A stretch of DNA of 64,000 bases, from contig NZ_BMFJ01000001.1 in NCBI RefSeq assembly GCF_014638275.1, forward strand, positions 2,765,338 to 2,829,337. The letters run 5' to 3'. This document shows, one piece after another, positions 16,200-23,734 of this stretch; position 1 is the first letter of the stretch, and every line of letters begins with the position of its first letter. This stretch comes from Primorskyibacter flagellatus. Lineage in GTDB: Bacteria; Pseudomonadota; Alphaproteobacteria; Rhodobacterales; Rhodobacteraceae. The translations under genes and the position numbers were made by a program. A model generated the notes under the pieces. That model was given only the letters and a program-made list of their open reading frames with translations, ran no database searches and was not told where the DNA came from.

Positions 16200-16696
16200 T
16201 CGCCCCGACCCTGTCCAACGCCACCGTCACCCTGCGCCCGCATCGGGTCGAGGATATGGAGCCCTACTGGGCTTTCTTCTGCTCTCCCCGCGCGGCGCTG
16301 ATGGACCGGCCCTCCTCGCCCACGCACCTGTGGTATGGCTTCGCGTCCGAGGTCGGAAGCTGGGTCCTGCAGGGTCAGGGAGGCTGGGCGGTCGAGACGC
16401 CGGACGGGCGGCTTGCCGGTCAGATCGCGGTCAGCCAGCCGCCGCATTTCCCCGAACGGGAAATCGGGTGGTTCCTGCTGGACGGGTTCGAAGGGATGGG
16501 GCTGGCCCATGCCGCCGCCACGCTGGCACGGGACTGGGCCTTTGACGCGCTGAAGGCCGACAGTCTCGTCAGCTATATCCATCGGGACAACGCGCGGTCG
16601 ATCCGCCTGGCCGAACGGCTTGGCGCGGTGCGTGACGACGCGGCGGACCGGCATGACGACACGGACGTCGTCTACCGCCACCGGAGGGTGCACTGA
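16196..16696 (+). CDS. GNAT N-acetyltransferase 6 of the tandem array
   Basis: A 166-aa protein and the shortest copy. It starts M-I-A-P-T-L-S-N-A-T-V-T-L-R-P. It is the most diverged copy: the shared motif reads V-G-S-W-V-L-Q-G-Q-G, and the G-W-P-E-P-E segment becomes F-P-E-R-E-I-G-W. The acetyl-CoA loop F-E-G-M-G-L-A-H-A-A and the end motif I-R-L-A-E-R-L-G-A remain. A strong Shine-Dalgarno (AAGGGGGG) precedes its ATG, unlike the other copies, which rely mostly on overlap coupling. It overlaps copy 7 by one base (TGATG). Confidence 0.87.
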   Translation: MIAPTLSNATVTLRPHRVEDMEPYWAFFCSPRAALMDRPSSPTHLWYGFASEVGSWVLQGQGGWAVETPDGRLAGQIAVSQPPHFPEREIGWFLLDGFEGMGLAHAAATLARDWAFDALKADSLVSYIHRDNARSIRLAERLGAVRDDAADRHDDTDVVYRHRRVH

Positions 16697-17298
16697 TGCC
16701 CTACCGCATTCCCGTGATCGAAACCGAACGGCTGATCCTGCGCGGACCCGAGCCCGAGGATTACCCGAACTTCAAGCACACCTTCTCGTCCTACCGTTCA
16801 CGGTTCATGGGCGGGCCGCTGAACGGCTACGAGACCTGGATGCTCTACGCCGCCGAAATCGGCCACTGGCAGATCCGGGGATACGGGATGTGGATGATCC
16901 ACGACCGCGCCTCCGACCGGACGCTCGGCATGGCGGGCGGCTGGAAGCCTGCGCAATGGCCCGAGGCGGAAATCGCCTGGATCATCTGGCCGGACACGGC
17001 CGGGCGTGGCTATGCGCTCGAGGCGACCCATGCGGCGCGCGGCTATTTCTACGACCGGCTCGGCTGGCCCGGGGCGGTCAGCTACCTCGACCCGAAGAAC
17101 CTCGACTCCATCCGCCTCGCCGAGCGGCTTGGCGCGCGCCCGGATCCGGAGGCCGCGACGGTGGACGGCAACGACGTCTGCTACCGCCACCCCTCTCCCC
17201 GGCAGCTGTCCAACAGCCAGCTGGCCGACGGAATCGAGCTGGAGATCCGCTCCTACCAGAACCCGCTGTTCAAGCCGAAAGGATACGCCATTGACTGA
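16696..17298 (+). CDS. GNAT N-acetyltransferase 7 of the tandem array
   Basis: A 200-aa RimJ/RimL-type acetyltransferase and the longest copy. It begins M-P-Y-R-I-P-V-I-E-T-E-R-L-I-L-R-G-P and carries R-F-M-G-G-P, I-G-H-W-Q-I-R-G-Y-G and the loop T-A-G-R-G-Y-A-L-E-A. The G-W-P-E-P-E segment is Q-W-P-E-A-E-I-A-W. A C-terminal extension of about 30 residues beyond the fold is rich in Ser, Gln and Tyr. The stop overlaps or abuts the chorismate mutase start. Confidence 0.9.
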   Translation: MPYRIPVIETERLILRGPEPEDYPNFKHTFSSYRSRFMGGPLNGYETWMLYAAEIGHWQIRGYGMWMIHDRASDRTLGMAGGWKPAQWPEAEIAWIIWPDTAGRGYALEATHAARGYFYDRLGWPGAVSYLDPKNLDSIRLAERLGARPDPEAATVDGNDVCYRHPSPRQLSNSQLADGIELEIRSYQNPLFKPKGYAID

Positions 17299-17599
17299 CA
17301 TGACCGACGATGTCGTCGCCCGCGCGGCCGAACTGCTGAAGGATCACCGCGCCAGCATCGACCGGCTGGACGCAATCCTGATCTATACCCTGGGCGAACG
17401 CTTCAAGCACACCCAGGCCGTCGGGAAACTGAAGGCGGAACATGACCTTCCGCCCTCGGACCCGACCCGTGAGTCCGCGCAGATCGCGCGGCTCGAAGAG
17501 CTTGCGATCCAGGCCGATCTCGACCCGGATTTTGCAAAGAAGTTCCTGAATTTCATCATTCAGGAAGTCATCCGGCACCACCGCCAGCACCAATCATAG
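17291..17599 (+). CDS. Monofunctional AroQ-type chorismate mutase
   Basis: An all-helical protein of about 100 aa that converts chorismate to prephenate for phenylalanine and tyrosine synthesis. The AroQ pattern is present: R-A-S-I-D-R-L-D-A-I-L-I in helix 1, G-E-R-F-K-H-T-Q-A-V-G-K-L-K near residue 38, and the C-terminal helix F-I-I-Q-E-V-I-R-H-H. TTG 17291 is preferred because AAAGGA lies 7 bases upstream and it overlaps the GNAT 7 stop by 8 bases. ATG 17300 is the alternative, three codons shorter. The gene ends 48 bases before rpsP. Confidence 0.88.
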   Translation: MTDMTDDVVARAAELLKDHRASIDRLDAILIYTLGERFKHTQAVGKLKAEHDLPPSDPTRESAQIARLEELAIQADLDPDFAKKFLNFIIQEVIRHHRQHQS

Positions 17600-17647
17600 G
17601 CCGGGCTGCGGCCCGCCTGACCCAAGCCATTCAAAGGAGAAAACACA

Positions 17648-18058
17648 ATGGCCATGAAACTTCGTCTCGCCCGCGGCGGCTCCAAGAAGCGCCCCTTCTA
17701 TCGCATCGTGGCCGCGGATTCCCGCATGCCCCGCGACGGCCGCTTCATCGAAAAGCTCGGGACCTACAACCCGCTGCTGCCGAAGGATTCCGAAGACCGC
17801 GTGAAGATCGACATCGACCGCTGCAAGCACTGGCTCGACCAGGGCGCACAGCCGACCGACCGGGTCGCGCGTTTCCTCGAAGCCGCCGGTGTGGTCGAGA
17901 AGAAAGAGCGTTCGAACCCCAAGAAGGGTGAGCCGGGCAAAGCCGCCAAGGACCGCGCCGAAGCCAAGGCCGCCAAGGAAGCCGCCGCTGCCGAAGCAGC
18001 TGCCGCCCCCGCCGAGGCACCGGCAGAGGAAGCCGCAGCGGAAGAAACCGCAGAGTGA
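17648..18058 (+). CDS. rpsP: Ribosomal protein S16
   Basis: A 136-aa small-subunit protein. The first 80 residues are the standard S16 fold ([16 protein letters not shown] near the start). The C-terminus is extended by roughly 50 residues of Lys/Ala/Glu-rich low-complexity sequence, as is usual in this bacterial group. A clear AAAGGAG lies upstream. It heads the rpsP-rimM-trmD set; a GC-rich hairpin follows within 10 bases of the stop. Confidence 0.97.
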   Translation: MAMKLRLARGGSKKRPFYRIVAADSRMPRDGRFIEKLGTYNPLLPKDSEDRVKIDIDRCKHWLDQGAQPTDRVARFLEAAGVVEKKERSNPKKGEPGKAAKDRAEAKAAKEAAAAEAAAAPAEAPAEEAAAEETAE

Positions 18059-18067
18059 TGCAGGCAC

Positions 18068-18094
18068 CGGCCCCCGCCCGTTTCGCGGGGGCCG
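18068..18094 (+). terminator. Hairpin after rpsP, possible attenuator
   Basis: CGGCCCCCGC (18068-18077) and GCGGGGGCCG (18085-18094) form a perfect 10-bp stem with a 7-base loop, 9 bases past rpsP. No T-tract follows. Since rimM and trmD continue in the same direction, it may reduce expression of the downstream enzymes relative to S16. Confidence 0.5.
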
Positions 18095-18108
18095 TCCGGT
18101 GACGTCAG

Positions 18109-18243
18109 ATGCTGTTCCGCCCTGTCCGGCTCATGATCCTGCTGGCCGTCGCCTTTGGCGCGGGCATGCTGTACGAGCGTGAGCGGCGGGCGGAGGAGTG
18201 TCTCCAGAACGCGGGTGTCCTGCGCGACATCCTGTGCGAATAG
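18109..18243 (+). CDS. 44-aa predicted single-span membrane peptide between rpsP and rimM
   Basis: A 45-codon ORF, ATG 18109 to TAG 18243. Residues 6-22 ([15 protein letters not shown]) form one hydrophobic span. The rest is a charged segment ([10 protein letters not shown]) and a short tail with a second cysteine. The stop is 8 bases before the rimM ATG and exactly fills the rpsP-rimM gap. Function is not known. It has no strong Shine-Dalgarno, so expression is not certain. Confidence 0.6.
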   Translation: MLFRPVRLMILLAVAFGAGMLYERERRAEECLQNAGVLRDILCE

Positions 18244-18251
18244 GAAACAGC

Positions 18252-18752
18252 ATGGCCGATCAGGTCTGTGTCGGGGCAATTGCCGGGGCCTTCGGGGTCC
18301 GCGGCGAGGTGCGGCTGAAAAGCTTCTGCGCCGATCCGGAGTCGATTGCCGATTACAGCCCCCTGACCGGCGACAACGGCGTCTCCTATTCCGTCACCCT
18401 CTCCCGTCCGATTTCCAACGGCTTCGCGGCCTGGCTCGGCGGGGTGGAGACCAAGGAACAGGCGGATGCGCTCAAGGGGGTGCAGCTGTTCGCCCCGCGC
18501 GACCGCCTGCCCGTCCCCGAGGACGAGGAATATTACCACGCCGACCTGATCGGCCTGCGGGTCGTCGACACCGGCGGGACCGAGATCGGCGTGATCCGCG
18601 CGGTGCATGACCACGGCGCGGGCGACCTGCTCGAAATCATGGGGCCGGGGCTGAAAGCCACCGTGCTGCTGCCGTTCACGCGCGTCTGCGTCCCGACCGT
18701 GGACCTCGCCGGCGGCAAGGTCGTCGCGGACCCGCCCGAGGGGCTGTTCTGA
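18252..18752 (+). CDS. rimM: RimM, 16S rRNA processing / 30S maturation factor
   Basis: A 166-aa assembly factor that binds S19 and helps mature the 3' domain of 16S rRNA. It begins [18 protein letters not shown], the family N-terminal barrel. The PRC-barrel half starts near residue 95 ([11 protein letters not shown]). AGGAAACAGC precedes ATG 18252. trmD starts directly after its stop codon, so the two are probably co-translated. Confidence 0.94.
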   Translation: MADQVCVGAIAGAFGVRGEVRLKSFCADPESIADYSPLTGDNGVSYSVTLSRPISNGFAAWLGGVETKEQADALKGVQLFAPRDRLPVPEDEEYYHADLIGLRVVDTGGTEIGVIRAVHDHGAGDLLEIMGPGLKATVLLPFTRVCVPTVDLAGGKVVADPPEGLF

Positions 18753-19544
18753 ATGCCCCCGGAACGTTCCCACGGCCGCAAGTCCATCCGCCCGACCCTG
18801 AAGCCGCGCGCCCTGATGGAAGAGCCGGAGGTTCTGGCCAATGTCTGGACCGCCCGCATCATCACCCTGTTTCCGCAGGCTTTTCCCGGTGTGCTTGGCG
18901 AAAGCCTGACGGGACGGGCGCTGAAGGACGGGCTCTGGCAGCTTGAAACCATCGACCTGCGGCAGTTCGGCGACGGCAAGCACCGCAACGTCGATGACAC
19001 GCCTGCGGGCGGCGGCGCGGGCATGGTGCTGCGCGCCGACGTCATGGGGCAGGCCGTGCAGATGGCGATGCAGGGGGTGCGGGGCGGCTGGCCGCTCGTC
19101 TATCTCTCCCCGCGCGGGCCGCGCTTCGATCAGGCGATGGCGCGGCGGCTGGCGACGGCGGACGGCGTGACGATGATCTGCGGCCGGTTCGAAGGGCTGG
19201 ACCAGCGGGTGATCGACCATTTCGGCATTCAGGAGGTCTCTCTCGGCGACTTCGTCCTGACCGGCGGCGAACTGGCCGCACAGGCGGTGATCGACGCCAC
19301 GGTGCGCCTGCTGCCCGGCGTTCTGGGCAACGCGGTGTCGACCGAGGAGGAGAGCTTCTCTCACGGCCTTCTGGAACATCCGCAGTACACCCGGCCCGCG
19401 GAATGGGCCGGGCGGGCGATTCCCGATGTGCTGATGTCCGGAAACCATGGCGAGATCGCGAAGTGGCGGCAGGCCGAAGCGGAGCGGATCACCAAGGAAC
19501 GGCGGCCCGATCTCTGGGCGGCCTACGAGAAGGCGAAGGGCTAG
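18753..19544 (+). CDS. trmD: TrmD, tRNA (guanine-N1-)-methyltransferase
   Basis: A 263-aa SPOUT methyltransferase that makes m1G37 in tRNAs to prevent frameshifting. The trefoil-knot motifs are clear: L-S-P-R-G-P-R-F near residue 110, I-C-G-R-F-E-G-L-D-Q-R near 132, and S-L-G-D-F-V-L-T-G-G-E-L near 162. The N-terminus is about 28 residues longer than in E. coli (M-P-P-E-R-S-H-G-R-K), so an internal start cannot be excluded. ATG 18753 directly abuts the rimM stop. Confidence 0.95.
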   Translation: MPPERSHGRKSIRPTLKPRALMEEPEVLANVWTARIITLFPQAFPGVLGESLTGRALKDGLWQLETIDLRQFGDGKHRNVDDTPAGGGAGMVLRADVMGQAVQMAMQGVRGGWPLVYLSPRGPRFDQAMARRLATADGVTMICGRFEGLDQRVIDHFGIQEVSLGDFVLTGGELAAQAVIDATVRLLPGVLGNAVSTEEESFSHGLLEHPQYTRPAEWAGRAIPDVLMSGNHGEIAKWRQAEAERITKERRPDLWAAYEKAKG

Positions 19545-19554
19545 GCGGAAGGGA

Positions 19555-19688
19555 GGACCATCGCCCGTCCGCCGGGCGGGCGGCACCGAATGTGGTCGCC
19601 GTTTTATCCCGTCGTGGAAGCACTCAGATCGATCCGCGCGCAAACGGTGACGCATCGCCCGCCCGAGGGGGCGGACGGGCGATGGTCC
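19555..19688 (+). ncRNA. Strongly structured 134-base element downstream of trmD (candidate ncRNA or MITE-like palindrome)
   Basis: GGACCATCGCCCGTCCGCC (19555-19573) is perfectly complementary to 19670-19688. A further GGGCGGGCG/CGCCCGCCC pair and an inner GTCGCCGTTT/AAACGGTGAC pair (one G-U) continue the fold. It could be a long 3' hairpin, a small RNA, or a degenerate mobile palindrome. No convincing gene occupies the 558 bases between trmD and rplS. Confidence 0.4.
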
Positions 19689-19797
19689 GGCGGCCCTGCG
19701 GGCCTTGTTCCGGACCGGGCACCTGTTTCAGGATTGCTCCGATGCAATGTCCTGCCGGGCTGCGCGGCCCGTCTCGCGACCGCAGACCAAAAGCACC

Positions 19798-19825
19798 CGT
19801 CATCCCCGGACTTGATCCGAGGATC
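19798..19825. repeat. Short palindromic repeat of a type common in alphaproteobacteria
   Basis: ATCCCCGGACTTGATCCGAGGAT (19802-19824) is an imperfect palindrome. The ATCCCCGG-CTTGA-TCCGGGGAT type is familiar from intergenic regions of many alphaproteobacteria. One copy was seen in this window. Confidence 0.5.
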
Positions 19826-19867
19826 CCCCCGACCCGCAGCGCCCGCGCGCCGGACGCCCTTTCCCTC

Positions 19868-19895
19868 TTGATCCAAACGCGAATCCGCCTTATAC
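19868..19895 (+). promoter_or_regulatory. Candidate promoter of rplS-rpmE
   Basis: TTGATC (19868-19873) and TTATAC (19890-19895) are 16 bases apart. Transcription would leave a leader of about 200 bases containing a small CGCGG/CCGCG hairpin (20069-20083) just before the rplS Shine-Dalgarno. Confidence 0.45.
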
Positions 19896-20102
19896 GCCGC
19901 CCGTCCGGGGCCATCGGCCCGCCGGACCGTCCGCCTGTTCCCTGCCCCGGTGTCTTCGCCGGATCCGCACGGGGCGGCGGCGCAGCAAAGAAGACAGTGA
20001 CCTGACCCTCCGGCGGGCGCCACGGCGGACCCGACCAGAAGACCGGAGTTCTGAGGGAACACCCACATCGCGGGAAAACCGCGGAATAGTAGGAGACCTG
20101 CG

Positions 20103-20486
20103 ATGGACCTGATCGCACAGCTCGAGGCGGAACAGATTGCCGCCCTGGGGAAAGACATCCCCGACTTCAAGGCGGGTGACACCATCCGTGTCGGTTACAA
20201 GGTGACCGAAGGCACGCGGACCCGCGTGCAGGCCTACGAAGGCGTCTGCATCTCGCGCAAGAACGGCAGCGGCATCGCCGCCTCCTTCACCGTGCGCAAG
20301 ATCTCCTTCGGTGAGGGTGTGGAACGCGTGTTCCCCCTCTACTCGACCAACATCGACAGCATCGAAGTCGTGCGCCGCGGCAAGGTCCGCCGTGCGAAGC
20401 TGTACTACCTCCGCTCGCGCCGCGGGAAATCCGCGCGGATCGCAGAGGTGTCCAACTACAAGCCCAAAGCGGGCGCGGAAGCGTAA
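20103..20486 (+). CDS. rplS: Ribosomal protein L19
   Basis: A 127-aa large-subunit protein at the 30S-50S interface. Family sequence is evident: F-K-A-G-D-T-I-R-V near residue 20, [10 protein letters not shown] near 41, and the C-terminal [10 protein letters not shown]. An AGGAGACCTGCG Shine-Dalgarno region precedes the ATG. rpmE follows after 11 bases, and both share the terminator at 20743. Confidence 0.97.
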   Translation: MDLIAQLEAEQIAALGKDIPDFKAGDTIRVGYKVTEGTRTRVQAYEGVCISRKNGSGIAASFTVRKISFGEGVERVFPLYSTNIDSIEVVRRGKVRRAKLYYLRSRRGKSARIAEVSNYKPKAGAEA

Positions 20487-20497
20487 GGATCGGCACG

Positions 20498-20719
20498 ATG
20501 AAAAAAGACATTCACCCGGACTACCACTTCATCGACGTCAAGATGACCGACGGCACCGTGGTCAAGATGCGCTCCACCTGGGGCAAGGAAGGCGAGACGC
20601 TGTCGCTCGACATCGACCCCTCCGTGCACCCGGCCTGGACCGGCGGGTCCTCGCGCCTGCTGGACGCGGGTGGCCGTGTGTCCAAGTTCAAGAACAAGTA
20701 CGCCGGCCTCGGCTTCTGA
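20498..20719 (+). CDS. rpmE: Ribosomal protein L31
   Basis: A 73-aa L31 starting [11 protein letters not shown] and ending [11 protein letters not shown]. It lacks the C-x2-C...C-x2-C zinc ribbon, so it is the zinc-independent (C-minus) type. It follows rplS by 11 bases, the usual arrangement in this bacterial group. Confidence 0.95.
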   Translation: MKKDIHPDYHFIDVKMTDGTVVKMRSTWGKEGETLSLDIDPSVHPAWTGGSSRLLDAGGRVSKFKNKYAGLGF

Positions 20720-20742
20720 GCCAGCCGCGCCTGACGATACGG

Positions 20743-20764
20743 ACGCCGCCCCCCGGGGCGGCGT
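20743..20764 (+). terminator. Rho-independent terminator of rplS-rpmE
   Basis: ACGCCGCCCC (20743-20752) and GGGGCGGCGT (20755-20764) form a perfect 10-bp stem, followed by TCTGCTTTT. It closes the ribosomal-protein operon. Confidence 0.8.
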
Positions 20765-20880
20765 TCTGCTTTTCCGGCGCCCCGTGGCGCCCGGGAACGC
20801 CACGGCGCTTCGCCGCGAATTGACCGCCCCGGCAATTGCTTTCGCGCGGAAGGTGTGGGAAGCAGCGGGACCAGAGCCAC

Positions 20881-22995
20881 ATGGACGGACAGATGTCGAC
20901 CAGCCCGAAGCCGGATACAGCGACCCTTTCAGCGACATCCGACCGCGAGGTCGACATTGCCAACCTGATCGCCACGATCTGGCGCGGCAAGCTGATCGTC
21001 ATCGGCGTCGCCCTTCTGGCGCTGATCGTGGGCTTCGTCTACGCCTATTTCATTGCGGTTCCGGTCTATACCGCGCATGCCACCATCGCGCTGGAAAGCC
21101 GGCAGGAACAGATCGTCGACATCGAAAGCGTGGTCACGGGGCTGTCCAGCGAACAGTCCTCCCTCAATACCGAGGTGGAGGTGCTGCGTTCCCGTGGCCT
21201 GATCGGTGACCTCGTCGACGACCTGAACCTGACCGAGGATCCCGAATTCAACCCGGCGCTGATCCCGCCGCCGCGGTTCTCCCTGTCCAGGCTGGTCGCG
21301 CTGATCCGCCCCGGCGACGGGGACGAGCCCGATGCAGAGGCGGTCCGCGACGACGTCGTCGACAACGTGACCGAGGTGATCTCGGCCTCCAACGTGCGCC
21401 AGACCTTCGTGTTCCGCATCTCCGTCGTGACCCGGGACCGCCGGAAGTCGGCGCAGATGGCGAACCGGCTGGCGGAGCTTTACATCGACGATCAGGTCGA
21501 CGTGAAATTCCAGCGCACCGAAAAGGCGACGGAGTGGCTGAGCGACCGGGTGAGCGAACTGCGCATCCAGCTCGAGGATGCGGAAACCGCGCTCAAGTCC
21601 TTCTCCACCAGCACCGACCTGATCAGCCCCGAGGGGTTGTTCGCGATGAACCGCCAGATCAAGGAACTGCGGGACCGGCGGTCCGGGCTGGAGGAGACGC
21701 TCGCCACGTCCGAAGCCGCCGCCGCGCGGCTGGAGGCGAACAGCGGGGCGGAGTTCGAGATCCGCGCGCGCGAGGCCGAGGACACGCTGCTGGTGAACCT
21801 GCTGCCGGATGCCTCTGCCGGGGATCCGCGGGCGCAGGACCGGTTCAACGACCGTTACGAGGACCTCCGCCTGCGCGCGCAGCAGGAGGCAATCCGCGCG
21901 AAGCAGCAGCTTGCCGTGCTCGACCGGTCGATCATCGAACTGGACAAGCGCATCGAACGCCAGTCGACAGAGCTTGTCCGGCTCCAGCAATACCAGCGCG
22001 AGGCCGAGGCGAACCGGCTGATCTACGAACATTTCCTCGGCCGTCTCAAGGAGATGAGCGTGCAGGAGGGAATCCAGCAGGCCGACAGCCGGGTGCTGTC
22101 CCATGCGGTCGTGCCCTCCGGCCCCTCCGCGCCGCGCAAGACGGTCATCATGGCGATGGCGCTGGTGCTCGGCACCTTCGGCGGGGCCGGTCTGGTGCTG
22201 CTGCGCGAGGCGGCGCAGAACACGTTCCGCGCGCCCGAGGCGCTGGAGAAACTGGCCGGGATCGCGGTCATCGGGCAGATCCCGCTGATCGCATCGCGGC
22301 GCCGGAAGAACGTGCTCAAGTACTTGGCGGAAAAACCGAATTCGGCGGCGGCAGAGGCGGTGCGCAACCTCAGGACCTCTATCCTGCTGGCGGATATCGA
22401 CAACCCGCCCAAGGTCATCATGTCCACCTCCTCCATCCCCGGAGAGGGCAAGACCACGCAGTCGCTCGCCATGGCGCAGAACCTCGCCGGGCTGGGAAAG
22501 AACGTGCTTCTGATCGAAGGCGACATCCGCAAGCGCGTCTTCCGTGAATATTTCGAACTGGACACCGACAAGGGGCTGATCGCCGTGCTCTCGGGCGAGG
22601 TCCCGCTCTCGCTCGCCGTGCGGCATGTGGAGGCTTTGAACTGCGACGTCCTGATCGGCGAGCAGAGCAAGGTGAACGCCGCGGACCTCTTCTCCTCCGA
22701 ACGGTTCCAGGCGTTTCTGGACGACTGCCGCCAGCACTATGACTACGTCGTGGTCGACACGCCCCCGGTTCTGCCGGTGCCGGACGCGCGGGTGATCGGG
22801 CAATTCGTCGACGCCATCATGTACGCGGTCAGATGGGACCACACGACCCGGCGGCAGGTGGCAGAGGGGCTGCGGTCGCTCGCCAATGTCGGGGTGAAGG
22901 TGTCCGGGCTGGTTCTGACCCAGATCGACGGCAAGGGCATGAAGCGCTACGGCTACGGCGACTACAAGGCGTACGACAGCTACTACTCCGAATAG
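20881..22995 (+). CDS. Wzc/ExoP-like polysaccharide co-polymerase and bacterial tyrosine autokinase
   Basis: A 704-aa inner-membrane protein controlling polymer length and export. An N-terminal membrane span (about residues 38-60), a large periplasmic coiled-coil region and a second span (about 418-438) precede a cytoplasmic BY-kinase domain. Walker A is P-G-E-G-K-T (520-525), the A' motif is L-L-I-E-G-D-I-R-K with Glu where Asp is usual, and Walker B is V-V-V-D-T-P-P. The tail holds six tyrosines in about 13 residues (R-Y-G-Y-G-D-Y-K-A-Y-D-S-Y-Y), the autophosphorylation cluster. The frame is open from a TTG at 20836; ATG 20881 is preferred and ATG 20893 is possible. Confidence 0.92.
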   Translation: MDGQMSTSPKPDTATLSATSDREVDIANLIATIWRGKLIVIGVALLALIVGFVYAYFIAVPVYTAHATIALESRQEQIVDIESVVTGLSSEQSSLNTEVEVLRSRGLIGDLVDDLNLTEDPEFNPALIPPPRFSLSRLVALIRPGDGDEPDAEAVRDDVVDNVTEVISASNVRQTFVFRISVVTRDRRKSAQMANRLAELYIDDQVDVKFQRTEKATEWLSDRVSELRIQLEDAETALKSFSTSTDLISPEGLFAMNRQIKELRDRRSGLEETLATSEAAAARLEANSGAEFEIRAREAEDTLLVNLLPDASAGDPRAQDRFNDRYEDLRLRAQQEAIRAKQQLAVLDRSIIELDKRIERQSTELVRLQQYQREAEANRLIYEHFLGRLKEMSVQEGIQQADSRVLSHAVVPSGPSAPRKTVIMAMALVLGTFGGAGLVLLREAAQNTFRAPEALEKLAGIAVIGQIPLIASRRRKNVLKYLAEKPNSAAAEAVRNLRTSILLADIDNPPKVIMSTSSIPGEGKTTQSLAMAQNLAGLGKNVLLIEGDIRKRVFREYFELDTDKGLIAVLSGEVPLSLAVRHVEALNCDVLIGEQSKVNAADLFSSERFQAFLDDCRQHYDYVVVDTPPVLPVPDARVIGQFVDAIMYAVRWDHTTRRQVAEGLRSLANVGVKVSGLVLTQIDGKGMKRYGYGDYKAYDSYYSE

Positions 22996-23734
22996 CAGGG
23001 GCTACAGAGACCCAGGCGCCGCTCCGCCTTCCTTCCGGGCCTGCGACGAGAGGCGGGTCATTGCGACTGATGTGCCGGCAGCCCGGTTCAGGCCATTCCA
23101 GGTTCTGAAGGGCTCCGTCGCTGGTCTGACCCGAACGACAGGCAAAGGGAGTGCACGATCGTACCGATCCGATTGGTTTGCACCGGCCGACGATCTGAAC
23201 GACCGCCACATTCTGCCTGTGCCGGTTTCTCCTCCGCCTCCGGTCGGGCACTTTTGCGGCCGTCGCCACTCCGCCCGACGTGTTACGTGCCCTGAGCCTC
23301 GATCCTTTCCGCTTTTCAGTGCCCACAAGTTTCCCGTCTGTCTCAACTCCTCTTTCGTCTGTCCCGTCTCCTCTTCGTCTCACTCTTATCTTTGCAGACA
23401 ATCCTTACCTTTCGCCTAACTCGTCTTCCGGCGGGCTGTCCGGCGTCGGGAAACCCTGGTCGCCATCGCCGCAGCCTGTGCACCGCGCTGCCGTTTGCGG
23501 GTCTCCCCGCCGCGCCAAACGGGGCCTGAACTCCAGCCCGACATGGCGGCCCTGAGCCGCGACGGGCGGTGCACTTGTCCTCTCGGTCTGGCCATAACTG
23601 CACCCCGAAGCACAGGCGCGATGCGGGCGGACTGCCAGGCTGCAAGCCGCAAGCAGGGGCACCGCGCGGTGGTGCAGGGATTTGGTAACCACATTGGCGG
23701 AGTGTGCCGGGACGTCACAGCCCCGGAGTCCTTC
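22996..23734 (+). other. 739-base intergenic region with a pyrimidine-rich tract
   Basis: No convincing gene was found. Its middle, about 23331-23394, is roughly 83% pyrimidine on the plus strand, with CGTCT at 23335, 23356, 23365 and 23376. Such C-rich, unstructured RNA is the type used as a Rho loading site, so it may end the upstream kinase transcript. The remainder shows no repeat or strong hairpin. The promoter of the downstream gene must lie within it, but no clear -35/-10 pair stands out. Confidence 0.5.

Noticed and set aside
19545-20102. Open frames of up to 200 codons across the trmD-rplS gap.
   Set aside because: They are high-GC artefacts: they cross the long inverted repeat, lack Shine-Dalgarno sites and show Arg/Pro-rich, gene-unlike composition.
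22996-23734. Open frames through the intergenic region before the DUF2793 gene.
   Set aside because: They extend into flanking genes in wrong frames and have no ribosome-binding site or recognisable sequence.
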